Counted from the first letter of the stretch, positions 28,606-38,515 are shown. The stretch is DNA of 64,000 bases from Rhizobium sp. CB3090 (GCF_029714285.1 NZ_CP121665.1:62001-126000), one strand, 5' to 3'. The notes: a model not told the origin generated them from the sequence alone. Program-made: numbers and translations.

Positions 28606-29221
28606 AACAAACCTCGCCGATCGTGTTGAAGCCCAGCACGCGAAGACCGTCGACGATAGCCGGATTAAGCCGCAAGGCCGCGATCGGCAAACGGCCCATC
28701 GTCTTGGCCTGCGCCCCTCGCGGAACGACAGAAGTCGGCTGTCCGAGAAACCGCGCGCAGGCGTGTGCCGCGCCCCAGGTGTCGGCGACCGCCGCCCGCG
28801 CGGCAATGCCCGAATGGAAGAAGCGATTGACCATGCCGGACAGCATCAGGTCCTCACCGCCATGCAGGTGATCGGCACCGGTCGTGTCGATGACCAGGCC
28901 ATCAGGTGGATCGGCGGCAACGATCGGCGCATAGCGCTGCAGCGCCCAGAGCGCCAGACGTTGAAGCGCCTCAGCATCTGCAGCCGGGTCGGCGTCCATT
29001 GCCACGAGGCCAGTCACCAGCGCCTGCGCCTTCGTCGCCGGCATGCCAACCCACAAGCCAGCCGCGCGCGCAGCCTTGTCGGCGGCGAGCACAACGCGCC
29101 GGCGCTGCTCACGACCGACGAGAACGAGCGGCGTCTCAGGCGGAGGCGCGGCCTCGCCAAGTTTCCGCCGAAGACGATCCGTGGACCAGGTCGGAAGGAA
29201 GAGCGATACGACCCTTGGCAT
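28606..29221 (-). pseudogene. imuB: imuB (Y-family polymerase-like mutasome protein), 3'-truncated
   Basis: The frame begins MPRVVSLFLPTWSTDRLRRK and continues LVGREQRRRVVLAADKAARAAGLWVGMPATKAQAL, PPDGLVIDTTGADHLHGGE and GLRVLGFNTIGE, typical of ImuB from the DnaE2 mutasome. Homology stops near 28606, where RHS repeats begin, so about half of the protein including the C-terminal region is lost. dnaE2 is not next to it. Confidence 0.75.
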
Positions 29222-29889
29222 CGGGGGCTTCCACTTCAAAATCTGCACTTTCGCCGGCACGGCAACGAATAAGCTCGAGCAGCCAACGCCCGACGCCCGG
29301 AACTGGCAAGGGGGAGGATGGGAGCACGGAGACACGCCACCGGGTGGCGGACGCCGTCGGCTGCCCGAAATCGGATGCTTCGGTCTGACGCCGCCAACGG
29401 CGGACGGCGATGCCGATCATGCCGGAATTTTCCGCCGATAGCTGCAGGCGACGCGACGCGGTCACCGACAGGCGCGCGAGTTGCCGACCACGGCGCCGAG
29501 GCCGCCATGACGCAATCCCTCCTCCATGCAAGCGAGTAGCGCATTTTCATCGCCCGCCTCGACATAGATGACCCGTCCTGGCGACAGGCTCACTTGGGCG
29601 AGCGCCGGCGCAAAGAGATCGGCACGCGTCATGCACCAGAGCACCGGCCCCGAGTGCGTGCGGCGACCGCCGCGGCAAACAGCGCTGTGGCGGCTCCATC
29701 GACCGCGCCATTGCCGCCGCCGGCGATCTCGTGCAGCGCGCCGAGCGCCAGCCCTCCCTGTGGCAATCGGCCATCGATTTCGGGAACACCGAAGGGCAAC
29801 ACCAGCCGCCGCCGAATCTCCCCACCTTCCAGCCGCTCGATACGCTCGCGCAGCTCGGCGATGACGGGGTTGACGGCGTGCTCATGCAT
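29136..29889 (-). pseudogene. imuA: imuA (SulA/RecA-like mutasome protein), multiply frameshifted
   Basis: Three successive minus frames make up ImuA. The first is MHEHAVNPVIAELRERIERLEGG...GGLALGALHEIAGGG. After a shift near 29645 comes LWCMTRADLFAPALAQVSLSPGRVIYVEAGDENALLACMEEGLRHGGLGAVVG. After a second shift near 29480 comes ARLSVTASRRLQLSAENSGMIGIAVRRWRR to GRIALPSDLV. With imuB it formed an SOS mutagenesis cassette that is now dead. The region 29890-30289 shows nothing recognisable. Confidence 0.72.
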
Positions 29890-30289
29890 CACGAAATGGC
29901 GCCTCCTTGGGCTTTGCAACGGTCGAAACGGCCGCACAGTCTGCTGGCGAAGTCATGCCGTAGGTGCTGAAGCCACATCCAATCACCCCCGACACCGACG
30001 GTGGTGGTTTAGCATCCGGCCGAGGCTGCATCTCGGATATGCCGTCGAACGCAATACGGGACGACTGATCAATTGATTTTTTGGTCCCGTAAACGCACTC
30101 GCGAGTTCATTTGCCGGCGATGGCATACCTTCCTGTCGGTGTTTTTGACGGCGTAGGTGTCCCGTGCGTGCGGAACTTCCTCCTGTGGATTCAAACGGGC
30201 CTGCTTCCGCCTCCTTGGCATTTCTATCAGTCCTCGTGTGCCAAGTGCTTGCTTTTATCGGCTGGTATGAAGTTGCTGGGCTTCGTTGC

Positions 30290-31333
30290 TTAATCTGTCG
30301 GATTGTTGGGGCGTCGACACATTCTTCGCCTTCTCCAGAATTCTCGCTCCTCTTCTTCCGTGATGACGTCATCGGTTTCCGGAGCCGATGGTTCCTCTTC
30401 TTTGGGATAACCTCCCTCCAGGAAACTCTCCGCCTGGAGATAAGCGTAGGCTTGAGGTCGCAGTTCTACCTTCAGGATGTGCACAGCAATCTCGCCGGAA
30501 TACTCCGAAATCGGCTCAGCATAAGCATAGGTTGCCCAGGGGAAAAGCTTGATCATGACTTCATGAAGACTATGCGCACGAAGGTGATAATCAATCCGCA
30601 CATCCGGCTCTTCCTTCTGGCCTCCGCCGACATAGATGCGGAGATTACAAAAGATCGCAGTTGTGTCACCCCACTCGTCCCACACAAAAAACGTCGTCTG
30701 ATCCTGCATTTCCTGCATCAGCACGCGATCAAGCGCAAAGGCCGTGCGCATCAGCAACTCTGGATCGGTTGTTATGGCCTCATCGAAGCAGAGCCTTGCC
30801 GAGGCATCGAGCATATTGGTCGCCGGAATGACGATCGACCATTCTGACTCCGTTACCACGCACAACGACTTCTCAACCTGTTGCCAGAGCATTAGGTCAC
30901 TTTCATAATCGACGATTACCACCCAAAGCGGCAACGCATGCCTTGTCCAATAGTCGAGGTGTTTCTTCTCTCCGCGATAGGTATGATCGCCATGCCGCTT
31001 ACTTGTCGACGATACGGATCTGATTTGCAGCGGCAAGAACCGACCTGTCGGCCAGCCGTCATCGAGGATTTCGGCGCGCGCATCAATGCCGGTGTCGGAA
31101 CTTGATAACCTACGGAAAGCCCATTTGAAATCCCGAACAAAAACCTTCTCGACAGCGTCGATGGCAAGGCGGACGGCGGGATCCATCTCATGGTCATCCG
31201 GCTTCTTGCCGAGCGGCGGTCGCACTGGCGGCGTTGGCGGAAAAATCCAGCGACGAACGGCCGCAAGGAGCGCGCCCGCCGCCGCGACCAGAGCACCTAT
31301 TACGATCAATCCAGCCTGGAGAAGTCGAACCAT
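30290..31333 (-). CDS. Membrane-anchored DUF4365-like protein
   Basis: 347-aa protein with one N-terminal membrane helix (LLQAGLIVIGALVAAAGALLAAV). The following domain has SSDTGIDARAEILDDGWPTG, RFLPLQIRS and HLDYWTRHALPLWVVIVDYE. This pattern resembles DUF4365, a predicted PD-(D/E)XK nuclease-like domain. In that reading the usual QxK lysine is Arg (LQIRS), so nuclease activity is uncertain. The C-terminus is acidic then basic (EEEEREFWRRRRMCRR). It starts 12 bp after hyfI in the same direction, so it may be the last gene of that operon. The role is unknown. Confidence 0.65.
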   Translation of the reverse strand: MVRLLQAGLIVIGALVAAAGALLAAVRRWIFPPTPPVRPPLGKKPDDHEMDPAVRLAIDAVEKVFVRDFKWAFRRLSSSDTGIDARAEILDDGWPTGRFLPLQIRSVSSTSKRHGDHTYRGEKKHLDYWTRHALPLWVVIVDYESDLMLWQQVEKSLCVVTESEWSIVIPATNMLDASARLCFDEAITTDPELLMRTAFALDRVLMQEMQDQTTFFVWDEWGDTTAIFCNLRIYVGGGQKEEPDVRIDYHLRAHSLHEVMIKLFPWATYAYAEPISEYSGEIAVHILKVELRPQAYAYLQAESFLEGGYPKEEEPSAPETDDVITEEEEREFWRRRRMCRRPNNPTD

Positions 31334-31345
31334 TGAAGCTCGCCG

Positions 31346-31879
31346 TTACGAAGCGCGGCCTCCCGTGTTCACATGTTCAAGTAAGGCAAGAAGACCTCTG
31401 AGAATGTCCGTCGGCGACGGCGGACAGCCCGGAATATGGAAGTCGACGGGTATGACTTTCGAAACTCCGCCGATAACGGCGTAGCTGCCCGCGAAGCAGC
31501 CGCCGTCGCGGGCACAGCCGCCGAGGGCAACGACCCATTTCGGAGCGGGCGTGGCGTTATACGTCCGTTCCAAGGCTTCGCGCATGTTCTTCGTCACCGG
31601 CCCGGTCACAAGCAGTACATCGGCATGACGCGGTGAGGCGACGAAGCGAATCCCGAAGCGCTCTATGTCGTAGAAGGCATTGCTCAGCGCATGCATCTCC
31701 AACTCGCAGCCATTGCAGGAACCCGCATCGACCGCGCGGATCGACAGACTGCGGCCGAGCCGCCGGCGGGACGCGGTGTCGATGGCAGCGGCGAGTTCCT
31801 CCATCGCCGCATCGGCAGGTGGTGGTGCCGGTTCCGTCAGCGGCAGGCGGATCAGGTTTTCGAAGAGGAGCTTTCGCAT
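31346..31879 (-). CDS. hyfI: Hydrogenase-4/complex I-like small Fe-S subunit (HyfI/NuoB type)
   Basis: 177-aa soluble subunit homologous to NuoB/HyfI. The cysteines that hold the proximal 4Fe-4S cluster are all visible: DAGSCNGCE, GGCARDGGCF and IPGCPPSP. It normally relays electrons next to the large subunit. Sixth structural gene of the operon, 12 bp after the large-subunit stop. Confidence 0.88.
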   Translation of the reverse strand: MRKLLFENLIRLPLTEPAPPPADAAMEELAAAIDTASRRRLGRSLSIRAVDAGSCNGCELEMHALSNAFYDIERFGIRFVASPRHADVLLVTGPVTKNMREALERTYNATPAPKWVVALGGCARDGGCFAGSYAVIGGVSKVIPVDFHIPGCPPSPTDILRGLLALLEHVNTGGRAS

Positions 31880-31891
31880 GCGACCTTGCCC

Positions 31892-33409
31892 TCAAAGATC
31901 ATGACCGGAATAGGAACAATTGAACGACTTGTTGCAGAGCGGGAAGTCGGCAACGATATTGCCTTCGATCGCAGCCTCCAGCAGCGGCCACTGAAACCAG
32001 GATGGATCGCGCAGATGGCAGCGTTCGATCCTGCCATCCGGCGCAAGCCGCAGCCAGACCAGTACGTCACCACGAAAACCCTCGGCAAGCGCCATGCCTT
32101 CCCGATATCCACCGATGGAAGGGATTGCGCTGAGGATCGGACCTTCGGGAAGGCGGTCGAGGACCTGCTCGATGAGCAACAGGCTCTGCTCGACCTCGCG
32201 AATACGGATCCAGACGCGGGCGTTGACATCGCCGTCGTTAAGCACCGGAACGTCGAAGACCAGACTATCATAGGGCGGGTAGTGCAAGACCTGCCGGGCG
32301 TCGAAACCGCGTCCGGAAGCTCGCCCGACATAGCCACCTGCCCCGTACTCGCGTGCCAGTTCGGCGCGCAGCCTGCCTGTGCCGACCGTCCGGTCCTGCA
32401 GCGAGGCGGTGTTGTCATAGAGCTCCACCAGGGCGGGGAACCAGCGACGGATCTCGGCAAGCAAGCTTCGCAGGCCGATGACTCCCTCACTATTCAGATC
32501 GCCGGTGACGCCACCGGGCACGATACGGTCGCGCATCAGCCGGTGGCCGAAGGCGGCATCCGCCGCGCGCAACACACGCTCGCGCAGCACACCGCAATGG
32601 GCCAGCATCAGTGGAAATGCGGCGTCGTTGCCGATGGCGCCGATATCGCCGAGATGATTAGCGAGCCGTTCCAATTCAGCCATCAGCGCGCGCAGCCAGA
32701 CCGCCCGGGGCGGAACGACGAGCCCGAGCGCAGCCTCGACGGCCTCCGAAAAGGCATAGGTATAGGCGACCGTGCTGTCGCCGGAGGTTCTGCCGGCGAG
32801 CTTCGCTCCGCGGATCAAATCCGCACCGGCCATCAGCGCCTCGATCCCCTTGTGGACATAGCCGAGCCGTTCCTCGAGTCGCACGACCGTCTCGCCGTTA
32901 GCCGTGAAACGGAAATGTCCCGGCTCGATGATGCCAGCATGCACCGGGCCAACCGGGATCTGGTGCAGGCTTTCGCCCTCCGCACGCAGGAAGGCGTAGG
33001 GACTGACCTCCGACGAAGGAACACCACCCTCTTTGAGAGGGTGGTGCAGGCCCCAGCGGCCGTGATCGAGCCATGGCCGGCCGTCCGGCAAATCCCGCGG
33101 TTCAAGCCCGGTCAGGTCGCGGATTGCCCGCTCCAGCCGCAACGCCGGCGGATGCAATTGCGCCACAGACGGATATCCGCCGCCTTTCAGCCCTTCAAGG
33201 CTGATAACGCCGATCATACCGGCCAGCTCATCGAGCAAGGCCATATGAACGGCATTGGCCTCGCCCCATTGACCGAGCAGAGTCAGGCGTCCTTCCGACA
33301 GAGCCAATGCGGCCGATGTCCATGCAGCCGCATCGACGGCGGCGCGCGGCCACAGAGCATGATGCGGAACCGAACGGCCCTTCTCGAGGATGTCACTCAG
33401 CGTCGGCAT
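31892..33409 (-). CDS. hyfG: Hydrogenase-4-like large subunit (NuoC-NuoD fusion) lacking NiFe ligands
   Basis: 505-aa HyfG-type protein: an N-terminal NuoC-like domain (to about 150) and a NuoD/large-subunit domain (IPVGPVHAGIIEPGHFRF, EERLGYVHKGIE). In true group 4 hydrogenases the NiFe site needs CGxC-x3-H and DPCxxC. Here the first site reads KLAGRTSGDSTVAY and the C-terminal end reads NCSYSGHDL, where alignment with DPCYSCTDR puts Ser and Gly in place of the cysteines. The subunit should not bind NiFe; it resembles energy-converting hydrogenase-related (Ehr) proteins. The substrate is unknown. Confidence 0.85.
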   Translation of the reverse strand: MPTLSDILEKGRSVPHHALWPRAAVDAAAWTSAALALSEGRLTLLGQWGEANAVHMALLDELAGMIGVISLEGLKGGGYPSVAQLHPPALRLERAIRDLTGLEPRDLPDGRPWLDHGRWGLHHPLKEGGVPSSEVSPYAFLRAEGESLHQIPVGPVHAGIIEPGHFRFTANGETVVRLEERLGYVHKGIEALMAGADLIRGAKLAGRTSGDSTVAYTYAFSEAVEAALGLVVPPRAVWLRALMAELERLANHLGDIGAIGNDAAFPLMLAHCGVLRERVLRAADAAFGHRLMRDRIVPGGVTGDLNSEGVIGLRSLLAEIRRWFPALVELYDNTASLQDRTVGTGRLRAELAREYGAGGYVGRASGRGFDARQVLHYPPYDSLVFDVPVLNDGDVNARVWIRIREVEQSLLLIEQVLDRLPEGPILSAIPSIGGYREGMALAEGFRGDVLVWLRLAPDGRIERCHLRDPSWFQWPLLEAAIEGNIVADFPLCNKSFNCSYSGHDL

Positions 33410-33421
33410 CTTCCCCCCGCA

Positions 33422-34885
33422 TCATCGAAGAAGGTTGGCGATATGCTGGAACCACGTAACCAGCTCCGACGGTAGATAGACGCCGGCGACGAGCACCAGC
33501 GCGAGATGAGCATACATCGGTATATAGGAAGCCTCTGCTGGCATGATGCTGCCGCGCGGCTGCCCGAAGACGGCCCCTGTCAGGCGCAGCAGCAGCGCGC
33601 CGAACGCGACCAGCAATCCGAAGACGAGCGGAATGGCAAGCAGCGGTTGCTTCGCGAAAGCCGAGCTGACGATCAGGAACTCGCTCATAAATATCCCCGC
33701 CGGCGGCAGGCCGGCGATGGCGACGACGCCGGTCAGCAGGCCCCAGCCGAGCCCCGGATGCGTCTCAGTCAAGCCGCGGATGGCGGAGAGCCTTTGCGTT
33801 CCCTTAACCTGAGCGATATGGCCGACGGCAAAGAAGATCGCCGATTTGGTCAGCGAATGCATGACCATATGCAAGAGCCCGGCGAAATTGGCGATTGGTC
33901 CGCCGAGGCCAAAGGCGAAGACGATGATGCCCATGTGCTCGATCGAGGAATAGGCGAACAGGCGTTTGATATCGCGGCGGCGATAGAGCATGAAGGCCGC
34001 GAAGATTAGCGAGGCGAGCCCCATTGTCATCATCAACGGTCCAGGCGCAAGAGCTTCGGGATTGGCCGATAGCAGCATCTTGAAGCGCAAGACTGCGTAG
34101 AGCGCGACATTGAGGAGCAGGCCGGACAGGACCGCCGAGATCGGCGTCGGCCCCTCGGCATGCGCGTCCGGCAGCCAGGCATGCAACGGCGCAAGACCGA
34201 CCTTGGTGCCATAGCCAAGCAGCAGAAAGACGAAAGCGACATTGAGAAGCGCCGGATCGAAGGCAGAGGCGTGATCGATCAGGATGGTCCAGACCATGGC
34301 GTTATAGCCTTCACCGACGACCGGCTGCGCCGCCAAGTACACGAGGATAGTGCCGAACAGCGCAAACGCGATGCCGACGCTTCCCAGAATGAAGTATTTC
34401 CAGGCGGCTTCGAGAGCCTCGTGGGTGCGGTAGATGCCGACCATCAGCACGGTGGTGAGCGTTGCAAGCTCGACCGCGACCCACATCAGACCGATATTGT
34501 TCGATACGAATGCCAGATTCATGCCGAACATCATGATCTGATACATGGCGTGGTAGAAACGAAGGTTCGCAGGCGTCAGCCGCCCGGTATCCAATTCATG
34601 CGCGATGTAGCTGGCACTGAATATGCTGGTAGTAAAGCCCACGAAGCTGTTGAGGACGATGAAGACGATGTTGAGATCGTCGATGAGCAGATATTGTCCC
34701 GGCGTCGGCCGCGCGGCCACGAATAGGGACAGGGCAGCGAGCAGGGTCAACAGGCTCGCGAATACGTTCAACCGTGCCGTCATGCGATAGCCGGGCAAAA
34801 GCGCCAAGAACACGGCCGCAGCGATCGGTATCACCAGGACGGCCGTCACCGCGTCGAATGCCAGGACGGAGGAGAATATATTCAT
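33422..34885 (-). CDS. hyfF: Hydrogenase-4-like membrane subunit HyfF (NuoN/NuoM type)
   Basis: 487-aa antiporter-like membrane protein with about fourteen helices. Proton-channel features include GLMWVAVELATLTTVLMVGI, KVGLAPLHAWLPDAHAEGPTPISAVLSG and LFAYSSIEHMGIIVFAFG. It should form part of the proton- or cation-pumping arm. The start overlaps the hyfE stop (ATGA). Confidence 0.88.
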   Translation of the reverse strand: MNIFSSVLAFDAVTAVLVIPIAAAVFLALLPGYRMTARLNVFASLLTLLAALSLFVAARPTPGQYLLIDDLNIVFIVLNSFVGFTTSIFSASYIAHELDTGRLTPANLRFYHAMYQIMMFGMNLAFVSNNIGLMWVAVELATLTTVLMVGIYRTHEALEAAWKYFILGSVGIAFALFGTILVYLAAQPVVGEGYNAMVWTILIDHASAFDPALLNVAFVFLLLGYGTKVGLAPLHAWLPDAHAEGPTPISAVLSGLLLNVALYAVLRFKMLLSANPEALAPGPLMMTMGLASLIFAAFMLYRRRDIKRLFAYSSIEHMGIIVFAFGLGGPIANFAGLLHMVMHSLTKSAIFFAVGHIAQVKGTQRLSAIRGLTETHPGLGWGLLTGVVAIAGLPPAGIFMSEFLIVSSAFAKQPLLAIPLVFGLLVAFGALLLRLTGAVFGQPRGSIMPAEASYIPMYAHLALVLVAGVYLPSELVTWFQHIANLLR

Positions 34886-35547
34886 TTCCGCCGTCTCCCC
34901 TTGAAATCATCAAGCGCGCGGATATCGACCGTATCGAAGCGTTCGCGGATGCGAAACAGAAAAACGCCGATGACAATGAAGGCGATCAGGATCGAGAAGG
35001 CGACGCTGATCTCTACGACCAGCGGCATGCCCTTGGCGCCGGTCGCGGCAAGCACCAGCCCGTTCTCAAGCGACATGAAGCCGACGACCTGACTGACGGC
35101 ATTGCGGCGCGTGACCATGATTAGCAATCCGAGCAGCAGAACCGATAATGCGAAGGCGAGGTCCTCCCGCGCCAAAGGATCGGCCGTTGGTGTCACCCGA
35201 AGCATCACCACCGTCGCCAAAGCGACGAGACCGATGCCGGCGAGCATGGTGAGGCCGATGCCGACGACGGTTTCGATCTCGCGGTGGATACCGAGTTGGC
35301 GGATCATGCGATGGAGCACCACGGGAATGACGATGGCCTTGAAGACGAGGGCAATCGCCGCCGTGACATAAAGGTGTGGGGCATCCTGGACGAAGGCCTG
35401 CCAGGCCACCGACAGGGTCAATATCAATGAGTGCAGTGCGAAGACGTTGAGCAGCGCGTAGAGACGGTCCTGATAGAGCATCATCATGCTGACCAAGACC
35501 AGACCGCCGGCAAGCATGTGAGCTATGTCGAAGACCGGACTGTTCAT
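34882..35547 (-). CDS. hyfE: Hydrogenase-4-like membrane subunit HyfE
   Basis: 221-aa membrane protein with six to seven helices. HyfE/NuoK-like parts include MMMLYQDRLYALLNVFALHSLILTLSVAWQ, ALVFKAIVIPVVLHRMIRQL and VVGFMSLENGLVLAA (conserved membrane Glu). The ATG at 35547 overlaps the hyfC stop by one base; the long upstream extension of the frame is a shadow of hyfC. Confidence 0.85.
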   Translation of the reverse strand: MNSPVFDIAHMLAGGLVLVSMMMLYQDRLYALLNVFALHSLILTLSVAWQAFVQDAPHLYVTAAIALVFKAIVIPVVLHRMIRQLGIHREIETVVGIGLTMLAGIGLVALATVVMLRVTPTADPLAREDLAFALSVLLLGLLIMVTRRNAVSQVVGFMSLENGLVLAATGAKGMPLVVEISVAFSILIAFIVIGVFLFRIRERFDTVDIRALDDFKGRRRK

Positions 35548-36503
35548 CACAGGCTCCTCGATACGAACCGCAGCAAGGTTGCGAGCAGGCCGAGCATGAG
35601 CGCCGCGCCCAGGAACTCGGGCACCCGGAAAACCCGCATCTTGGCGGTCGCGGTCTCGAACAGGGCAAGGAGCGCGCCACCGACCACAAGCTTGGCGAGA
35701 TAAGCAAATATGCCCGCCAGATAGGCAACAAGCCCCTCCCCCTCTACGGCGAGTTTCCACGGGACGAACATGCAGGCGATCAGGGACATGTAGAGCAGCA
35801 GCTTCAGGGATGCCGCCAGGTCGATCATCGCGAGGTGCCGTCCGGAATACTCCAGCACCATGGCTTCATGCACCATGGTCAACTCCAAATGCGTTGCTGG
35901 ATTGTCAACTGGGATACGGGCATTTTCGGCGATCGCGACCATCACGAGGGCGATCAAGGCGATTGCCAGCGAGACGCGCAGGCCTACCTGCGGGGAGGCC
36001 ATGAAGGCGGCGATGGTCGAGAGCTGGGTCGAGCCTGCGATCAAGGCCAGCGTGAAGATGATCAGCAGCATGGACGGCTCTGCCAGCGTTGCTATCTCCG
36101 CTTCGCGGCTCGATCCGATACCGCCAAAGCTGGTACCGACGTCCAAACCGGCGAGCGCCAGAAAGAAACGCGCGCTGCCAAGCAGCGCAATGATGGCAAT
36201 CAGATCCGCCGTCCAACTGAAAATCAGGCCGGTGGCGAAAGTCGGGGTGACAGCGGCTGCGACCCAGGTTGCGGCGAAGATCAGATAGGGCATCACCCGG
36301 AATAGCCATGACGCGTTTTCGGCCAGTACCACTTCCTTGCGCAGGAGCCGCAGAATGTCGCGGTAGGGCTGGATCATGGAAGGTCCCTGCCGACGCAGCA
36401 ATCGCGCCTTGATCAGACGGATGAAACCGGTCAGCAGCGGCGCAAGCAGCACGACAAGCGCCATCTGAAAGGTCTGGATGAGAAGAGCTGAGATCACGAC
36501 CAT
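35547..36503 (-). CDS. hyfC: Hydrogenase-4-like membrane subunit HyfC (NuoH type)
   Basis: 318-aa membrane subunit anchoring the hydrophilic arm, homologous to NuoH/HyfC. Characteristic stretches are FIRLIKARLLRRQGPSMIQPYRDILRLLRKE, NARIPVDNPATHLELTMVHEAMVLEYSGRHLAM and MFVPWKLAV. Eight helices are expected. It overlaps hyfB by 10 bp. Confidence 0.9.
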   Translation of the reverse strand: MVVISALLIQTFQMALVVLLAPLLTGFIRLIKARLLRRQGPSMIQPYRDILRLLRKEVVLAENASWLFRVMPYLIFAATWVAAAVTPTFATGLIFSWTADLIAIIALLGSARFFLALAGLDVGTSFGGIGSSREAEIATLAEPSMLLIIFTLALIAGSTQLSTIAAFMASPQVGLRVSLAIALIALVMVAIAENARIPVDNPATHLELTMVHEAMVLEYSGRHLAMIDLAASLKLLLYMSLIACMFVPWKLAVEGEGLVAYLAGIFAYLAKLVVGGALLALFETATAKMRVFRVPEFLGAALMLGLLATLLRFVSRSL

Positions 36504-38515
36504 AGCGCCAGCACCAACAGCAGGAAAACGAGCGCGAGGAAAACCAGGCTAAGATAGCGCCGGATCGTCAGGAATTGCAGATGGTTGAGCTTTTCGGCGG
36601 CAAGGCTGACGGCGCCAGTAATCGGCAGGTAGAGCCCTTCCCAGATGAGATCGTGTGTCTCGACGGCAAAACGCGCCGGCCGAAGATCCCCCGGCGGTGG
36701 CATGTCAACCCTCTCGCGGGCGCGGAAGATCAGCGTCCCGAAAACGCGCCGTATGGGCTGAGCGAAGCTGTCCGCCGTATATTGCGTTGCCGGGCTGATT
36801 TCCGGAAAGCCGCAATCCCAGGCGGGTGCCCGACGCAGCCCACGCGAGGCGAAGCGGTGGATGAGATAGGCCGTCAACGATGCTGAGAAGAGGGTGAACA
36901 GGAATACCAGAAGGCCATTGTAGGAGCTGCGGCTTTCGGCAATCGGCACGATCGACAGCCATGGAATATCCGTCTGCACCGGCATCCGCTCCCCGATCAG
37001 CGACAACGTTATCGGCCCAAGCCCATCGATGACGATGCCCGGCAGGATGCCCGCCAGAAGGCACAGCGCCGCCAGGACAGACATGGCCGCAAGCGAGAAG
37101 CGATCGACCTCCACCGCCTGCTCGGCCATAGTACTACGGGGACGGCCGAGAAAGGTCACGCCGTATGCCTTGACGAAACAGGCAGCCGTAAGCGCTGCCG
37201 ATAAAGCCAGCATGCCACCCGCCGCCGGCACGAGGATCTTCAAGCCCCACTGCGGCACAGCGGGGCTTTGCAGGATGGCCTGGAACGCCAGCCACTCGGA
37301 AACAAAGCCGTTGAATGGCGGCAGGGCCGAGATCGCGACGCAGCCGAAGAGGAAGACGACGCTGGTGACGGGCATGCGATGGATGAGGCCGCCGAGCTTG
37401 TCCATGTTCCGCTCACCCGTCGCCGTCAGCACCGCGCCGGCGCCGAAGAAGAGCAGGCTCTTGAAGAAGGAATGGTTGAGGACATGGAACAGCGAGGCAG
37501 TCAGCGCCAATGCCGCCGCCAGCGCCATACCGTTCGCCTTGAAGGCAAGCGCCAGCCCGAGGCTGACGAAGATCACCCCGATATTTTCGATGGTGCTGTA
37601 GGCAAGCAGGCGCTTCAGATCGCTTTCCATCAGCGCCTGCAGGATGCCGAGGACGGCGGTCCCGCTACCGATGATCAGCACGACGATACCCGACCACCAG
37701 GTCGGCATGCCGACCAGGTCGAAGACGACGCGGATGAAACCATAGACCGCGACCTTCGTCATGACACCGCTCATCAAGGCGGAAACATGGCTGGGGGCAG
37801 CCGGATGCGCCAGGGGCAGCCAGAGATGCAACGGCACGAGACCAGCCTTGGAGCCAGCGCCAAGCAGCAGCAGAATGAGCGCGAGACCGGCCACGAACGG
37901 CGTGTGCGCGGATAGCCGCATGGCTGCAAAGCTGTAATCGCTGGTAGATCCAGCAAGCAGGCCGAAGGCAAGCAAAAGGGCCAGCGTGCCGAAGCTTGCC
38001 ATGACGATGTAGACGTAGCCCGCCTTCCGGTTGCCGGCATCGCGATGGTGGGCCATCACCAGTGCCCAGGAAGCAAGCGACATGAACTCCCAGGAAATGA
38101 GGAAGGTGAAGGCATCGTCTGCCAGTATCACCAGGTTCATGCCAGCGAGAAAGGCCGGAAAAAACGGCAGCACGCGATGCGGCGAATGTTCGTGACGGCC
38201 GTAGCCAAGGGCGTAGAGAGCCGAAAGGACACCGCCGAGATTGACAACCATCAGGAAGAAGGCGGCAAGCGTGTCAAGCCGAAAATGGCTTCCGAGCCAC
38301 GGCAGGCCGAAAGGAAGAACCATCGCCGGCGCTTCGGCGGAAGGAAGGCCCGCGACAAGATAAGCAAGCGCGGCCGCAAAGGCGATGGCAGAAAAGACCA
38401 GGCTCGCCCCGTAGACAACCTGCAAAGACCAGATCGAACGGATCAGCGGCACCGCCAGAACCCCCGTCCCAAGCAATACAGCCACGCATAACAACAGGAC
38501 GGAAACCGGTGTCAC
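36494..38515 (-). CDS. hyfB: Hydrogenase-4-like membrane subunit HyfB (NuoL type)
   Basis: 673-aa antiporter-like subunit with about sixteen helices. Features include FLISWEFMSLASWALVM, KAGLVPLHLWLPLAHPAAPSHVSALMSGVMTKVAVYG, LLAYSTIENIGVIF and HVLNHSFFKSLLFFGAGAVLTATGERNMDKLGGL. It starts at GTG, overlapping the XRE gene stop (GTGA). First structural gene of the operon. There is no hyfA, hyfD, hyfH or hydrogenase maturation gene nearby. Confidence 0.9.
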   Translation of the reverse strand: MTPVSVLLLCVAVLLGTGVLAVPLIRSIWSLQVVYGASLVFSAIAFAAALAYLVAGLPSAEAPAMVLPFGLPWLGSHFRLDTLAAFFLMVVNLGGVLSALYALGYGRHEHSPHRVLPFFPAFLAGMNLVILADDAFTFLISWEFMSLASWALVMAHHRDAGNRKAGYVYIVMASFGTLALLLAFGLLAGSTSDYSFAAMRLSAHTPFVAGLALILLLLGAGSKAGLVPLHLWLPLAHPAAPSHVSALMSGVMTKVAVYGFIRVVFDLVGMPTWWSGIVVLIIGSGTAVLGILQALMESDLKRLLAYSTIENIGVIFVSLGLALAFKANGMALAAALALTASLFHVLNHSFFKSLLFFGAGAVLTATGERNMDKLGGLIHRMPVTSVVFLFGCVAISALPPFNGFVSEWLAFQAILQSPAVPQWGLKILVPAAGGMLALSAALTAACFVKAYGVTFLGRPRSTMAEQAVEVDRFSLAAMSVLAALCLLAGILPGIVIDGLGPITLSLIGERMPVQTDIPWLSIVPIAESRSSYNGLLVFLFTLFSASLTAYLIHRFASRGLRRAPAWDCGFPEISPATQYTADSFAQPIRRVFGTLIFRARERVDMPPPGDLRPARFAVETHDLIWEGLYLPITGAVSLAAEKLNHLQFLTIRRYLSLVFLALVFLLLVLALWS

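Noticed and set aside
31691..33475. 594-codon plus-strand frame across hyfG/hyfI
   Set aside because: It lies opposite two convincing Fe-S/complex I-type genes and shows no domain, signal or ribosome site.
31346..38515. A functional uptake or formate-linked hydrogenase 4
   Set aside because: The large subunit lacks the NiFe cysteines, and there is no formate dehydrogenase, ferredoxin subunit or hyp maturation gene in the window.
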